Positions 17,156-26,500 of a stretch of 64,000 bases of DNA are shown here, one piece after another. How positions within the stretch are numbered: the stretch's first letter is position 1; each line of letters begins with the position of its first letter. The DNA lies in assembly GCF_004353505.1 (NCBI RefSeq), contig NZ_SMNQ01000001.1:310001-374000 (forward strand). Reading direction: 5' to 3'. The notes beneath the pieces were generated by a model. That model was not told the DNA's origin. It searched no databases and saw only the letters and a program-made list of their open reading frames with translations. A program made the translations under genes and the position numbers. The DNA is from Streptomyces sp. WAC05374 (lineage in GTDB: Bacteria; Actinomycetota; Actinomycetes; Streptomycetales; Streptomycetaceae).

Positions 17156-18088
17156 TCATCCCTTCGGGAGAACCTCCCCGGTTGGCGGGGAGTCGTACAT
17201 GTTTCCGGTACGGGCGGTTCCGCGGATGCGGGTGGGCGCCACGGATACGGGAGATGTGAGGGGTGCGTGGGATGCGGCGGATGCTGAGGACACCCGTGAT
17301 GCCGAGGGCGCCTGTGGTGCGGTGGACGCCCGTGGTGCGGTGGACACGGGCGGCACGGCGGTCGTGCGCGGCACTGCGGACGAGAGCCGCGCGGGGGACG
17401 GAGGTCGCGCGGGGGACGCGGGCCGCGCCGGGGGTGCGGGCGGCGCCGCTCGCCGTGCCGGTACGCGTCCGGGGACGCCGCCGCCCCGGCCCTGTTCGAT
17501 GCCCCGGCGCAGGAGGTTCAGGCCACGGCGGGCGTGGCTCTTGACGGTGCCGAGGGGCATCCCGGTCCGTTCCGCGATCTGCGCCTGCGTCAGGTCCTCG
17601 AAGAAGGCCAGGCACAGCACGTCTCGCTGGTCGCGCGACAGCCGTGACATCTCGTGCACGATGAGAACCCGGTCCAGGACCTCCTCCTGCACTCCGTCGG
17701 CGAGCCCCGGACGGGCGCCGCGCGCCGCCGAGCCGACCAGCTCCAGGCGCCTGGTCCTGGCCGACAGCGCGTCGACGATCTTGCGCCGGGTGATGCCGAC
17801 GAGCCATGCGCCGAGCGGGCCCCGCTCCGGATGGAAGCCGGCCCGTCCCCGCCACGCGCCTATGAACACCTGCTGTGTCACGTCCTCGGCCTCATCGGCG
17901 TCGCCCAGGGACCGGGTCGCCATGGTGCGCACGAGCGGCCCCCACCGCCGGTAGATCACCGCGAAGGCGTCCTCGTCGGCGGCCCGGAGGGCGCGGCCCA
18001 GTTCGTCCTCGTACACCCTCTCCGCCGCCGCGGGCGTGCCCGTGGACGGGGTGCGGGAGCGGGTGCTGCGCGTGTCCGTGCTGCTCAT
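17156..18088 (-). CDS. litS: ECF sigma factor, LitS-like
   Basis: A 310-residue extracytoplasmic-function sigma factor. Region 2 (residues 25-105, FAVIYRRWGPLVRTMATRSL and DADEAEDVTQQVFIGAW) and region 4 (residues 135-190, LSRDQRDVLCLAFFEDLTQ and GTVKSHARRG) are complete. The last 120 residues are a low-complexity Ala/Pro/Ser/Thr/Arg tail with no known domain. ATG 18088 follows GAGGAAAAGG. Being divergent from a LitR-like regulator followed by an FAD oxidoreductase recalls the LitS/LitR light-induction locus of Streptomyces; the symbol is given by context and is not certain. No carotenoid genes are in the window. Confidence 0.7.
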   Translation of the reverse strand: MSSTDTRSTRSRTPSTGTPAAAERVYEDELGRALRAADEDAFAVIYRRWGPLVRTMATRSLGDADEAEDVTQQVFIGAWRGRAGFHPERGPLGAWLVGITRRKIVDALSARTRRLELVGSAARGARPGLADGVQEEVLDRVLIVHEMSRLSRDQRDVLCLAFFEDLTQAQIAERTGMPLGTVKSHARRGLNLLRRGIEQGRGGGVPGRVPARRAAPPAPPARPASPARPPSPARLSSAVPRTTAVPPVSTAPRASTAPQAPSASRVSSASAASHAPLTSPVSVAPTRIRGTARTGNMYDSPPTGEVLPKG

Positions 18089-18150
18089 GGCCTTTTCCTC
18101 CTGCCTGTGTCCCCTTCGGGGGCGGAAGGCCGTCCGCCAGGGAGCGGGTC

Positions 18151-18219
18151 GTCGTACGTGCCGTACGTCCAGTCTTGGAGCACCAAAGCGACGCAGACAA
18201 CATGCGTCGTTTGTGCGTC
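18151..18219. promoter_or_regulatory. Divergent litS/litR promoter with repeated dyads
   Basis: The 144-bp region between the sigma gene and the MerR gene contains a direct repeat GTACGTGCC-GTACGTCC (18153-18170), a perfect dyad GACGCA (18190-18195)/TGCGTC (18203-18208) and a further TGCGTC (18214-18219). This is a likely site for the MerR-type regulator controlling both directions. Confidence 0.5.
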
Positions 18220-18232
18220 GTAAGCTGGAGGC

Positions 18233-19261
18233 ATGGCGCGCGAAAGGGGCGACGGGAACAGGAGCGGCGGCGGACTGACCACCGGGGAGGTGGCCAGGCG
18301 CCTGGGAGTCGCGCCCACCACCGTCCGTACCTGGGACCGCCGTTACGGCCTCGGGCCCGAGGAGCACACCGGCGGCAGCCACCGCCGGTGGACCCCCGCG
18401 GACGTGGCGCGTCTGGAGCGCATGTGCGCCCTGACGGCGACCGGCGTGCCGCCCGCCGAGGCCGCGCGCGTGGTGAGGACGGAAGAGCCGCCGGCCCCTG
18501 CCCGGACGCCGCCCGCCCCCGCACCGCCGCCCCGCCCGCCGGTGCGTGCGCGCAGTCGGGCCGGCAGCGGCCTGCGGCTGGGGGACGTGCGCCAGGAGTG
18601 CAAGGGCGTCGCCCGCGCGGCGCTGCGCCTGGACGCCGCCACCCTGGAGCGGCTGCTGGCGAGTGCGATCGACGAGTACGGGCTGGTCACCGCCTGGACG
18701 GAGGTGATCATGCCGACGTTGCAGGCGGTGGGCCGCAAGTGGGAGAGCTCGGGTGAGAGGTACGTCGAGGTCGAGCACTTCCTGTCCTGGCACGTCTCCG
18801 GTGCGCTGCGGCGCTGTGCCCCGCCGGTGGTGGCCGACCGTCCCGGCGCGACCGTGGTGCTCGCCTGCGTGCCCGGGGAGAACCACACGCTGCCGCTGGA
18901 GGTGCTCGCCGCCGCACTCGCCGAACGCGACGTCCCGGTACGGATGTTCGGCGGCGCCCTGCCGGTCGAGTCCCTCATAGCGGCGGTACGCAGAACAGGG
19001 CCGGCCGCTGTGGGGCTGTGGGCCCAGTCCCGTACCACCGCCAGCCGGCCGCTCGCCGAGCACGTGGCGGCGATGGAGTGGGGCGTGCGCGGCGCGCGGA
19101 GGAAGGCGGCCGTCCTCACGCTCGGGCCCGGCTGGGCGGGCCGCGCCGTACCGGGGCTGCGCCGTCCGGCGGGACTGGCGGAGGCGGTCGCGGCGGTGGA
19201 GTCCCTGGTGCCCCGGTCCGCGGCTCCTCCCTGGCGTGACGAGGGGCGCGCTACGGGGTAG
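18233..19261 (+). CDS. litR: MerR/B12-domain regulator, LitR-like
   Basis: A 342-residue regulator with an N-terminal MerR helix-turn-helix (LTTGEVARRLGVAPTTVRTW and RYGLGP), a Pro-rich linker and a C-terminal half similar to the cobalamin-binding region of LitR/CarH photoreceptors. The helical part has WESSGERYVEVEHFLSWHV, where W and EH are separated by ten residues, not the nine of canonical CarH. The Rossmann part has GENHTLP where the canonical B12 motif is DxHxxG, so the likely lower-axial His is kept but the Asp and Gly are changed. B12 binding is thus uncertain. ATG 18233 follows GGAGG with only one base of spacing, so a leaderless start is possible. Confidence 0.75.
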   Translation: MARERGDGNRSGGGLTTGEVARRLGVAPTTVRTWDRRYGLGPEEHTGGSHRRWTPADVARLERMCALTATGVPPAEAARVVRTEEPPAPARTPPAPAPPPRPPVRARSRAGSGLRLGDVRQECKGVARAALRLDAATLERLLASAIDEYGLVTAWTEVIMPTLQAVGRKWESSGERYVEVEHFLSWHVSGALRRCAPPVVADRPGATVVLACVPGENHTLPLEVLAAALAERDVPVRMFGGALPVESLIAAVRRTGPAAVGLWAQSRTTASRPLAEHVAAMEWGVRGARRKAAVLTLGPGWAGRAVPGLRRPAGLAEAVAAVESLVPRSAAPPWRDEGRATG

Positions 19262-19310
19262 GCGTGACGACGGGCCGCGTCGAGCCGTTCGCGCGGGTCC
19301 CGCGCCCGCC

Positions 19311-19386
19311 CACCACGGCCCCCCTCGCCGCGGGCGGGCGCCTACGGCTCACCACGGCCCCGCTCGCCGCGGGCGGGCGCCGACGG
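19311..19386 (+). repeat. Tandem duplication of 37 nt
   Basis: Two 37-nt copies (19311-19347 and 19350-19386) differ at two positions and sit between the litR-like gene and the ribosome-binding site of the FAD oxidoreductase. They are in frame with the downstream gene and would extend its N-terminus if an upstream start were used, but GGAGGAGG at the downstream ATG argues against this. Confidence 0.75.
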
Positions 19387-19395
19387 AGGAGGAGC

Positions 19396-20646
19396 ATGAC
19401 CACGCATCATCACGGCCGACCGGACACCGTCGTCGTGGGCGCCGGTCTCGCTGGCCTCGCCTGTGCCCTGGACCTCGGCCGCGCCGGGCGGCGGGTGGTT
19501 CTGCTGGAGGCGTCCGACGGCGTGGGCGGCCGGATGCGCACGGACCGGCGCGACGGGTTCCTGCTGGACCGCGGGTTCCAGGTGTTCAACACCTCCTATC
19601 CGCAGGTCAGGCGGCGTCTGGACCTTCGGCGCCTGCGGCTGCGGCCCTTCACTCCCGGCCTCGTCCTCCCCTCTCCGACCGGGCCGGTCCGCCTCTCCGA
19701 CCCCACGAGGCGGCCGGGTTCGGCCGCCTCGCTGCTTTTGGGGCGGGTCCTTCCGGCGCGGGACCTCGCGGCGCTGGCCGCGCTCACCGCACGGGACGCG
19801 CTGCCACCGGCGGGTCTCGTCAAGCGGCGTCCGGACGGCTCGACCGCTGCCGCCCTGTCCCGGGCCGGGGTGTCGGACGCGACGGTCGAGCGGGTGCTGC
19901 GGCCCTTCCTGTCCGGTGTGTTCCTGGAGGACCGGCTCGAGACGTCCGCCCGTTTCTTCCACCTGGTCTGGCGCAGCATGGTGAGGGGAACGCTCTGCCT
20001 GCCCGCCGACGGCATCGGCGCCGTACCGGCCCAGCTCGCCGAGGGCCTGCCCGAGGGCGTGCTGCGGCTGGAGACGCCCGTCGCCGAGATCACCCCGTCG
20101 GGGGTGCTGCTGTCGGACGGAGGGGAGGTGCCGGCCGCCACGGTCGTGGTGGCGACGGACGCCGCCACGGCGGCGCGACTGCTGCCGGGGCTGCCCGTAC
20201 CGGACGGCCGCACGGTGACCACGTACTACCACGCGGCGCCGCACACGCCCCTGGCGGAGCCGACCCTGGTGGTGGACGACTCCGGCGCGGTCCTGAACAC
20301 CTGCGTGCTGACCGAGGTGACGCGTACGTACGCCCCGGCCGGCACCTCACTGGTCTCCACGTCCGTGCTGGGCCCGGACCGGCCCGGTGCGGGCGATGCG
20401 GTGCTGCGGCGCCTGTCCGAGCTGTACGCGACGGACACCGGTGACTGGCACCGGGTCGCCGTCCGGACGGTCGAGGGCGCCCTGCCCGTGATGCGGCCGC
20501 CGTGGCCGCTGAGCCGCACCACCCGCTTCGGGCCGGGCCGTTATGTGTGCGGGGACCACCGGGCGACCGGTTCGGTGCAGGGCGCGCTGGCGTCGGGGGC
20601 GCGGGCCGCCCGCGAGGTGCTGGCCGACCCGCTGCTGCCGGGCTGA
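19396..20646 (+). CDS. FAD-dependent amine-oxidase/phytoene-desaturase-like oxidoreductase
   Basis: A 416-residue flavoprotein. The dinucleotide-binding loop VVVGAGLAGLACALDLGRAG is at residues 12-31, followed by the FAD-contact GVGGRMRT and a C-terminal YVCGDHRATGSVQGAL FAD motif. The family includes protoporphyrinogen oxidases, amine oxidases and phytoene desaturases. ATG 19396 follows GGAGGAGG; a longer frame from 19264 contains a repeat and is not conserved. Its place after a LitR-like gene resembles the oxidoreductase gene (litQ-like) of the lit locus; the substrate is unknown. Confidence 0.8.
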   Translation: MTTHHHGRPDTVVVGAGLAGLACALDLGRAGRRVVLLEASDGVGGRMRTDRRDGFLLDRGFQVFNTSYPQVRRRLDLRRLRLRPFTPGLVLPSPTGPVRLSDPTRRPGSAASLLLGRVLPARDLAALAALTARDALPPAGLVKRRPDGSTAAALSRAGVSDATVERVLRPFLSGVFLEDRLETSARFFHLVWRSMVRGTLCLPADGIGAVPAQLAEGLPEGVLRLETPVAEITPSGVLLSDGGEVPAATVVVATDAATAARLLPGLPVPDGRTVTTYYHAAPHTPLAEPTLVVDDSGAVLNTCVLTEVTRTYAPAGTSLVSTSVLGPDRPGAGDAVLRRLSELYATDTGDWHRVAVRTVEGALPVMRPPWPLSRTTRFGPGRYVCGDHRATGSVQGALASGARAAREVLADPLLPG

Positions 20647-20665
20647 GCCAGACCCGGCGCCGCCC

Positions 20666-22828
20666 CTACGTCGCCGGGCGTTCAACGCTTTCCCGGCCGA
20701 AGGAGGTGGGCCACCATGCCCGGGGCCCGATGTCGATGACCAGCGCGGGCACCAGGAGGGAGCGGACCACGAGGGTGTCGAGCAGGACGCCGAAGGCCAC
20801 GATGAAGGCGATCTGGACCAGGAAGGCCAGGGGGATCACCATCAGGGCCGCGAAGGTGACGGCGAGCACCACACCGGCCGAGGTGATGACCCCTCCGGTG
20901 GTCGTCAGTCCGCGCAGGACGCCCTGCCGGGGGCCGTGCGTGAGCGCCTCCTCCCGGACCCGGGACATCAGGAAGATGTTGTAGTCCACGCCGAGCGCGA
21001 CCAGGAACACGAACCCGTACAGGGGCACCGACGCGTCCGTACCGCTGAATCCGAGGAGGTGCTCGAAGACCAGGGCGGACACGCCGAGCGTGGCGAGGAA
21101 GTTGAGCCCCACGGTCGCCACCAGCAGCACGGGCACCAGCAGGGAGCGCAGCAGAACGACCAGGATCAGCAGGATGATGCCGAGGACGACCGGGACGATC
21201 ACGCCCTGGTCCCGGGCCGCGGTCTGCTGGGTGTCGTACTGCTGGGCCGTGTACCCGCCGACGAGCGCGTCGGCGTCGGGCACCGCGTGCACCGTGTCGC
21301 GCAGCCGCTGGACGGTCTCCTTGGCGGCGTCGCTGTCGGCCGCCGCCTCAAGGGTGGCGTCGATGCGTACGCGTCCGTCGACGACCAGCGGTTCACCGCT
21401 GCCCGGGCGCCCGGCCCCGGAGAACGCGGTCACCGAGGCCACTCCCCCGGTGTTCCTCGCCGCGGCGGTCACCTGCTCCGCGCGGTCGGCGTCGGCGATG
21501 ATGACGGCAGGGTTGCCGGAGCCGCCCGGGAAGTGCCGGCCGAGCGTCTCCTGGGCGGTGACCGAGGGCGCGTCGCGGACGAAGATCTCGTCGAGCGGTA
21601 CGCCCTTGGACGTCAGCGACGGGGCGAACGCCGCGAACACGCCGAGGACCAGCGCGGTCACCAGCCACACCCGGCGCGGCCTGGCGTCCACCTTCGCCGC
21701 GACGCGGCGCCACACGGCGTGCCCCTCCACGGTCGCGTCGGACGCCTTCGGGCGGGAGGGCCAGAAGGCGGACCGGCCCAGCAGGGCCAGGACGGCCGGC
21801 AGGAAGGTGAGCGAGGACAGCACGGCGCACACGATGCCGATGGCACCGACCGGCCCGAGGGCGCGGTTGTTGGTGAGGTCGCTGGCGAGCAGGGCGAGCA
21901 GCCCCAGGGCCACGGTGGCGGCGCTGGCGGTGATCGCGCCGGCCGACCTGCGGACCGCCGCCACCGCGGCCGCGACGCGGTCACCGCGTACGGCGAGTTC
22001 CTCCCGGAAGCGGGCGGTCAGCAGCAGCGCGTAGTCGGTGGCGGCGCCGATCACCAGGATGGAGAGGATGCCCTGCACCTGGCCGTCCACCCGGACGACG
22101 TTCCGGTCGGCGAGTGCGTACACCACGGCACACGCGAGCCCCAGGGCGAACACGGAGCCGATGATGATGAGGAACGGCAGCAGGACGCTGCGGTAGACGA
22201 GCAGCAGGATGACCAGCACGGCGCCGAGCGCCACCGCCAAAAGCAGGCCGTCGATGCCGGAGAACGCGTCCGAAAGGTCGGCCTGGCTCGCCGCCGGGCC
22301 GGCGATCCGCGCGGTGGTGTCCGGCACACCGTCGGCGGCTCGCCGCACCTGGTCGAGGACCGCCGGCAACTCGTCGCCCAGGCCCGGCTCCAGGGGAACC
22401 ACCGCCTGGAGGGCCTTCCCGTCGTCGGACGGGAGCGCGGGTGACGGCCGGCCCACGACACCGGTGTCCCCGGCGAGCGCGGTGACGGCGCGTGTCGCGG
22501 CGGCCCGCTGGGCCTCACTGACCCGGTCCCCGTCCGCCGTCCAGACCACGATGGCCGGCAGCGTCTCCGCCCGGTCGAAGGCCCTGCGGGCCTCCAGCAC
22601 CTGGGTGGATTCGGCGCTGCGCGGCAGGAAGGCGGCCTGGTCGTTGGTGGCCACCTCGCCCAGCTTGCCCGCGTAGGGCCCCAGCGTCCCGCCGATACCG
22701 AGCCAGACGAGGAGCAGTACGAGGGGCACGAGCCATCGGGCCCGGCGCTGTGCGGTTTTCATGAGCAGTCCCAGCGGTTGGACGGATGAGTCGGTAGGAG
22801 AGTCACCCGGATCGGGTAAGCCATTCAT
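20666..22828 (-). CDS. MMPL-family RND exporter
   Basis: A 720-residue RND transporter of the MMPL/YdfJ group with 12 predicted helices in two halves, each with an extracytoplasmic loop. GILSILVIGAATDYALLLTARFREE and FVFLVALGVDYNIFLMSRVREE are the two halves' proton-relay helices (D-Y pair). It exports lipids or drugs in relatives. Three starts are possible: ATG 22828 (used here), an in-frame TTG at 22840 inside the operator, and ATG 22762. With ATG 22828, codon 4 is TTA, the bldA codon. It is divergent from a MarR gene, and the dyad between them is a plausible operator. Confidence 0.9.
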   Translation of the reverse strand: MNGLPDPGDSPTDSSVQPLGLLMKTAQRRARWLVPLVLLLVWLGIGGTLGPYAGKLGEVATNDQAAFLPRSAESTQVLEARRAFDRAETLPAIVVWTADGDRVSEAQRAAATRAVTALAGDTGVVGRPSPALPSDDGKALQAVVPLEPGLGDELPAVLDQVRRAADGVPDTTARIAGPAASQADLSDAFSGIDGLLLAVALGAVLVILLLVYRSVLLPFLIIIGSVFALGLACAVVYALADRNVVRVDGQVQGILSILVIGAATDYALLLTARFREELAVRGDRVAAAVAAVRRSAGAITASAATVALGLLALLASDLTNNRALGPVGAIGIVCAVLSSLTFLPAVLALLGRSAFWPSRPKASDATVEGHAVWRRVAAKVDARPRRVWLVTALVLGVFAAFAPSLTSKGVPLDEIFVRDAPSVTAQETLGRHFPGGSGNPAVIIADADRAEQVTAAARNTGGVASVTAFSGAGRPGSGEPLVVDGRVRIDATLEAAADSDAAKETVQRLRDTVHAVPDADALVGGYTAQQYDTQQTAARDQGVIVPVVLGIILLILVVLLRSLLVPVLLVATVGLNFLATLGVSALVFEHLLGFSGTDASVPLYGFVFLVALGVDYNIFLMSRVREEALTHGPRQGVLRGLTTTGGVITSAGVVLAVTFAALMVIPLAFLVQIAFIVAFGVLLDTLVVRSLLVPALVIDIGPRAWWPTSFGRESVERPAT

Positions 22829-22835
22829 TAAGTAT

Positions 22836-22860
22836 CTCAATGATTGAGTGATCCTATACT
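22836..22860. promoter_or_regulatory. MarR operator dyad and marR -10 element
   Basis: CTCAAT-G-ATTGAG (22836-22848) is a perfect dyad between the divergent MMPL and marR genes. TATACT at 22855-22860 is a strong -10 whose start point would fall on the marR ATG (22867), implying a leaderless marR transcript. Confidence 0.65.
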
Positions 22861-22866
22861 GATGCC

Positions 22867-23370
22867 ATGAGCGGCTCCGGCGTACCCTTGCCCCTACTTC
22901 CGGGGGACGACCCGACGGGGTTGCAGGCCTTCGCGGTGCTCCTGCGCCGGATGAACGCCGAGTTCAACCGCATCGCCCAGGAATTCGCCCAGGCGCAGGG
23001 GCTGCACCTCACCGACGTGCAGGCACTGATCGCGATCCTGGACGCCGACGCGGACGACGAGGACGAACCCATGACGCCCGGGCGGCTGCGGCGGCAGCTC
23101 AACCTGACGTCGGGCGCGGTGACCGCGTGCGTCGACCGGCTGGAGAAGGCGGGCCACATCCGGCGCGTCCGGGCCGTCGACGACCGGCGGGTGGTGCACC
23201 TGCACTACGCCGAGGCGGCCAAGGGCATCGCCCGGGACTACTTCCGCCCGCTGGCCCGCGGCACCGACGCGGCACGCGGCCGGTTCACGCCCGACGAGCT
23301 GGCGGTGGTCGTCCGGTTCCTCACCGAGATGAACCGGGAGCTGGCCCTGCTGCGCCGCGACGCCGGCTGA
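22867..23370 (+). CDS. MarR-family transcriptional regulator
   Basis: A 167-residue winged-helix regulator: FAVLLRRMNAEFNRIAQEFA in the N-terminal dimer helix, LHLTDVQALIAIL, the recognition helix region LTSGAVTACVDRLEKAGHI and the wing RRVRAVDDRRVVHL. It likely represses the divergent MMPL exporter and itself through the dyad at 22836-22848. ATG 22867 lies 6 nt after the -10 element, with no ribosome-binding site, so it is probably leaderless. The ligand is unknown. Confidence 0.9.
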   Translation: MSGSGVPLPLLPGDDPTGLQAFAVLLRRMNAEFNRIAQEFAQAQGLHLTDVQALIAILDADADDEDEPMTPGRLRRQLNLTSGAVTACVDRLEKAGHIRRVRAVDDRRVVHLHYAEAAKGIARDYFRPLARGTDAARGRFTPDELAVVVRFLTEMNRELALLRRDAG

Positions 23371-23454
23371 GCAGACCCCCTCCCCCGCCCTGGGGCCTCG
23401 GGCCCGCGAGGCGGGGCGCGGGCCGGTGAGGGGGTGTCAGTGGCCCGCGAGGCG

Positions 23455-23477
23455 TTGTCAGTGGCCGGCCCTACAGT
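23455..23477 (+). promoter_or_regulatory. RecA-independent DNA-damage (PafBC-type) promoter
   Basis: TTGTCAGTG, an 8-nt spacer, then TACAGT match exactly the actinobacterial RecA-independent promoter consensus TTGTCRGTG-N8-TAN3T recognised through PafBC. It lies 86 nt upstream of the DUF4132 start. A second TGTCAGTGG copy at 23435, 21 bp upstream, has no matching -10. Confidence 0.75.
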
Positions 23478-23563
23478 GATCACGTCGGCCTTCGTCCGCG
23501 ACGGATGCCGGCGTACGGCGGTGCGCCATGCCGCCGGTTGCTCGACGAACGGGGGGTACGGCG

Positions 23564-26500
23564 ATGGAGTGGGTGGCGGTCGACGGCACGGAGGGGGAGT
23601 CCGGGCGCGCGGCGTATGACGTGGCGCTGGACCCGTACGCGGAGCCGCGCCCCGCACTCGTGTGCCGGAACGCGGCGGGGCGGGTCCTCAAGAAGGTCCC
23701 CGCTCCCGTGCGCAAGAGCGACGAGGCAGATCTGCTCCAGGCACTGGCCGACTGGCTGGCCGAGCACGCGGCACACGCCCGGTCGCAGGCGGAGCGGTGG
23801 ATGACGCGCTCCCTGCCGCTGCCGGCGAGGCTGCTGCACGCCGTGTGGCCGGACCCTTACTGGCAGCGCGTCCTGCGCCACGCGGTCGTCGCGCCGTACC
23901 GGCCGGACGGCTCGGCGGACGTCGCTCGCGCCGGGCTGCTCGTCCGGGCCGGAGGCGACCCGGTGCGGGGGCTGCGGGTGGTGTCGCCCGAGGGGGAGCT
24001 GTACCTCGAGGAACCGCTGGTGACGATCCCTCACCCGGTGCTGCTCGACCCCGAGGGACGGGGACAGCTCGAGCGCTGGCGCTCCCTCCTGGACGCGTAC
24101 GGGGGCGAGCAGGGCGTCGAGCAGTTGCACCGCACGGTGTGGTGGCGGCCCCGTGCGGCGCCCGCGACACGGCACGACTGGCGGGGCGTGGACGCCTTCG
24201 ACGGGGCGGACTTCGACAGCGGGGCGCGCTTCGAACGGGCCGTGTCCCGGTTCGGCGGCCGCATCCGGGGGGAGACCGCCCACTTCGACGTGTACGCGGG
24301 CCGCACGCGTCACGCCATGCGGATCGACCTGCGCTGGCAGGGCCCCATGAGCGGCACCCTGATGAACGACGTGTACTGGGGCGCGCGCGGCACGGCCCGG
24401 CAGGGGGCGGGTGCCTACGACGACATCCCGCTCGTCGCCTGGTCGGAGGGCATGCGGACGGTCGCCCACCTGTACGACGCCCGGGACGGTGGCTACCGCC
24501 AGGAGGACCGGCCCGACGCGTCCACCGCGTACCAAAGGTTCCTGGCCCGGTGCGCCGAGAACGCGGACGGGGAAGGCTCGGGCGTGGGTGACAGCACGGC
24601 TCCCGGGGCGTGGGAGGACTCGGAGCTGCTCGACGCGGGCGGCATCGCTCCGGGTACGGAGCCGGACGCCGCCGCGGGCGAGGACGCGCTCGTCGTGTGC
24701 CGGTACGGCTGGGCGGGGCTGGAGGAAGGGGCCCGGATCGTGCGGCTGGTGCCCCGGCGGGCCGCCGGCGCCGAGGACGCCGTGGCGCGGGTGCTCGGTC
24801 TCGTCCCCCTGGCCGAGTCAGGCTCCGGGCAGGAGGAATCCGGGCCCGGGGACGCCGGGCGGCGTGACGACACCGGGCGCGAGGTCGCCGGGCGTGAGGT
24901 CGCCGGGCGCGAGGTCGCCGGGCGTGAGGTCGTCGGGCGTGAGGTCGTCGGGCGTGAGGTCGCCGGGCGCGAGGTCGCCGGGCGTGAGGTCGCCGGGCGT
25001 GAGGTCGTCGGTCGTGAGGTCGTCGGTCGTGTGCGGTCCGCCCCGGCGGGTTTCCTCGCCCGGGTCTGCCGGGCCGAACCCGCCGACGCGCGCCGGGCGA
25101 TCGGACTGCTGAAACAGCTCCGCGCGTGCGGCGTGACCGCGGCCACGAAGCCGGGGCGCGCGGCCAAGGGCCTGGAGGCGGCCGTCACGCCCCTGGAGAA
25201 GCAGTCACCGGGTCTGGTCACCGCCGCTCTGGAGGAGGGCGCGCGGATCGTCGCCGACGCGGGCAGTCCCGCCATGGCCCAGCCGCTGTTCGCGCGCGCC
25301 CGTGAGGTGGAGAACCGGAGCGGGGCACTCATCGACGAGGACGCCCTGATCGAGTCGTTCGTGGACTGTGCGGCGGCGGGCGCCGTGTCGAAGCGTGCCC
25401 TGGCCGACCACCGCGACGCCCTCGTCGCGCGTCTGCCCGCGCCGGGGGCGGCCCGCTGCTACCGCCGGCTGGTGCTGTCCTGGCACCGAGCGGGGCTGCC
25501 GTCCAGGCCCGAGTTCGCACCGGTCCTGCTGGACTTCGCCGGGGGCACGGCACCGGTGGACGAGGAGCACCGGGTGCTGCTGCGCGGCCTGTTGTCGCAC
25601 GGTGGCATGGACGAGGCCACGATGGACGTCTGGGACGGGTGGGCCCCGGTCCTCACGGCACTGCTCCGGGACGGCACCGTCGGGCCGGAGGAACTGCTCC
25701 ATGCAACCGCGGCGCCCACCGGCGGCGGGCGGGCGGCGCTCGCGGAGGCGGCGGCGGGATGGGTGAGGCTGCTGCGCGAGACGGGTGCGGCCGCACTCCT
25801 CACCGCGACCGGGGAACCGGCACCGGCCGGCACCGGAGAGGCGGGTGCCGCAGTGGACGCCGAGGACCTGTGCGCCTGGCTCGACCGCTTCGCCCGGCGC
25901 TATCGGGGCCTGCGGCCGCCGGTGGACGGGCTTCACGAGCTGCTCACGGGGATCGGTGCGCGGCTGCGCGCGGAGGGCGCGGTCTTCCGGGCCCTGCCCG
26001 TGCTGCGCCTGCCGGACACCCAGGCATCGGCGCGTGACCGCTGGCTGGACCTCGGCCTGCTCGACGCCCTGCTGGCGGCCGGTGTGCCGGTGCGGGAGGA
26101 CGCGGCCGAACCGCTCGGGTTCGTGAACTGGCTCGGCCGCGCGAAGGGCGACGACCTCCCGCATGTCCTCCGGGACGACCGCTTCGCGCCCCGGCTGACG
26201 GCCGAACTTGCGCACCCGTCCGTCTGCCTGTCACTCAGCCCCCGTCCGCCCCATCCGCTGGTCCAGGACCCAGGGCGCGTCAGGACGCTCATGGCCGGAC
26301 CGGCGCTGCGCGCCTTCGCCGTCGGTCGCCTGCGCGAGCACGGTCGCCGGGCAGCGGCGGGCGGTGTGCTGCCGCTCCACACGGCACTGCGCGACCTGGA
26401 GCCGTTCGCCGTTCCGGCGGCCCGTCGGCATGTCGCCGTGGAGACGGAGCATTTGCTCGCCATCGAGCCCGCCGTGGCACTGGCCCGGACCCTGCGCGAC

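Noticed and set aside
17156..17540. A separate gene in the low-complexity tail of the ECF sigma factor
   Set aside because: The frame is continuous with the sigma factor, and no start or motif supports a split.
24878..25027. CRISPR-like regular repeats
   Set aside because: The repeats are 15 nt, in frame, without unique spacers and inside a coding sequence.
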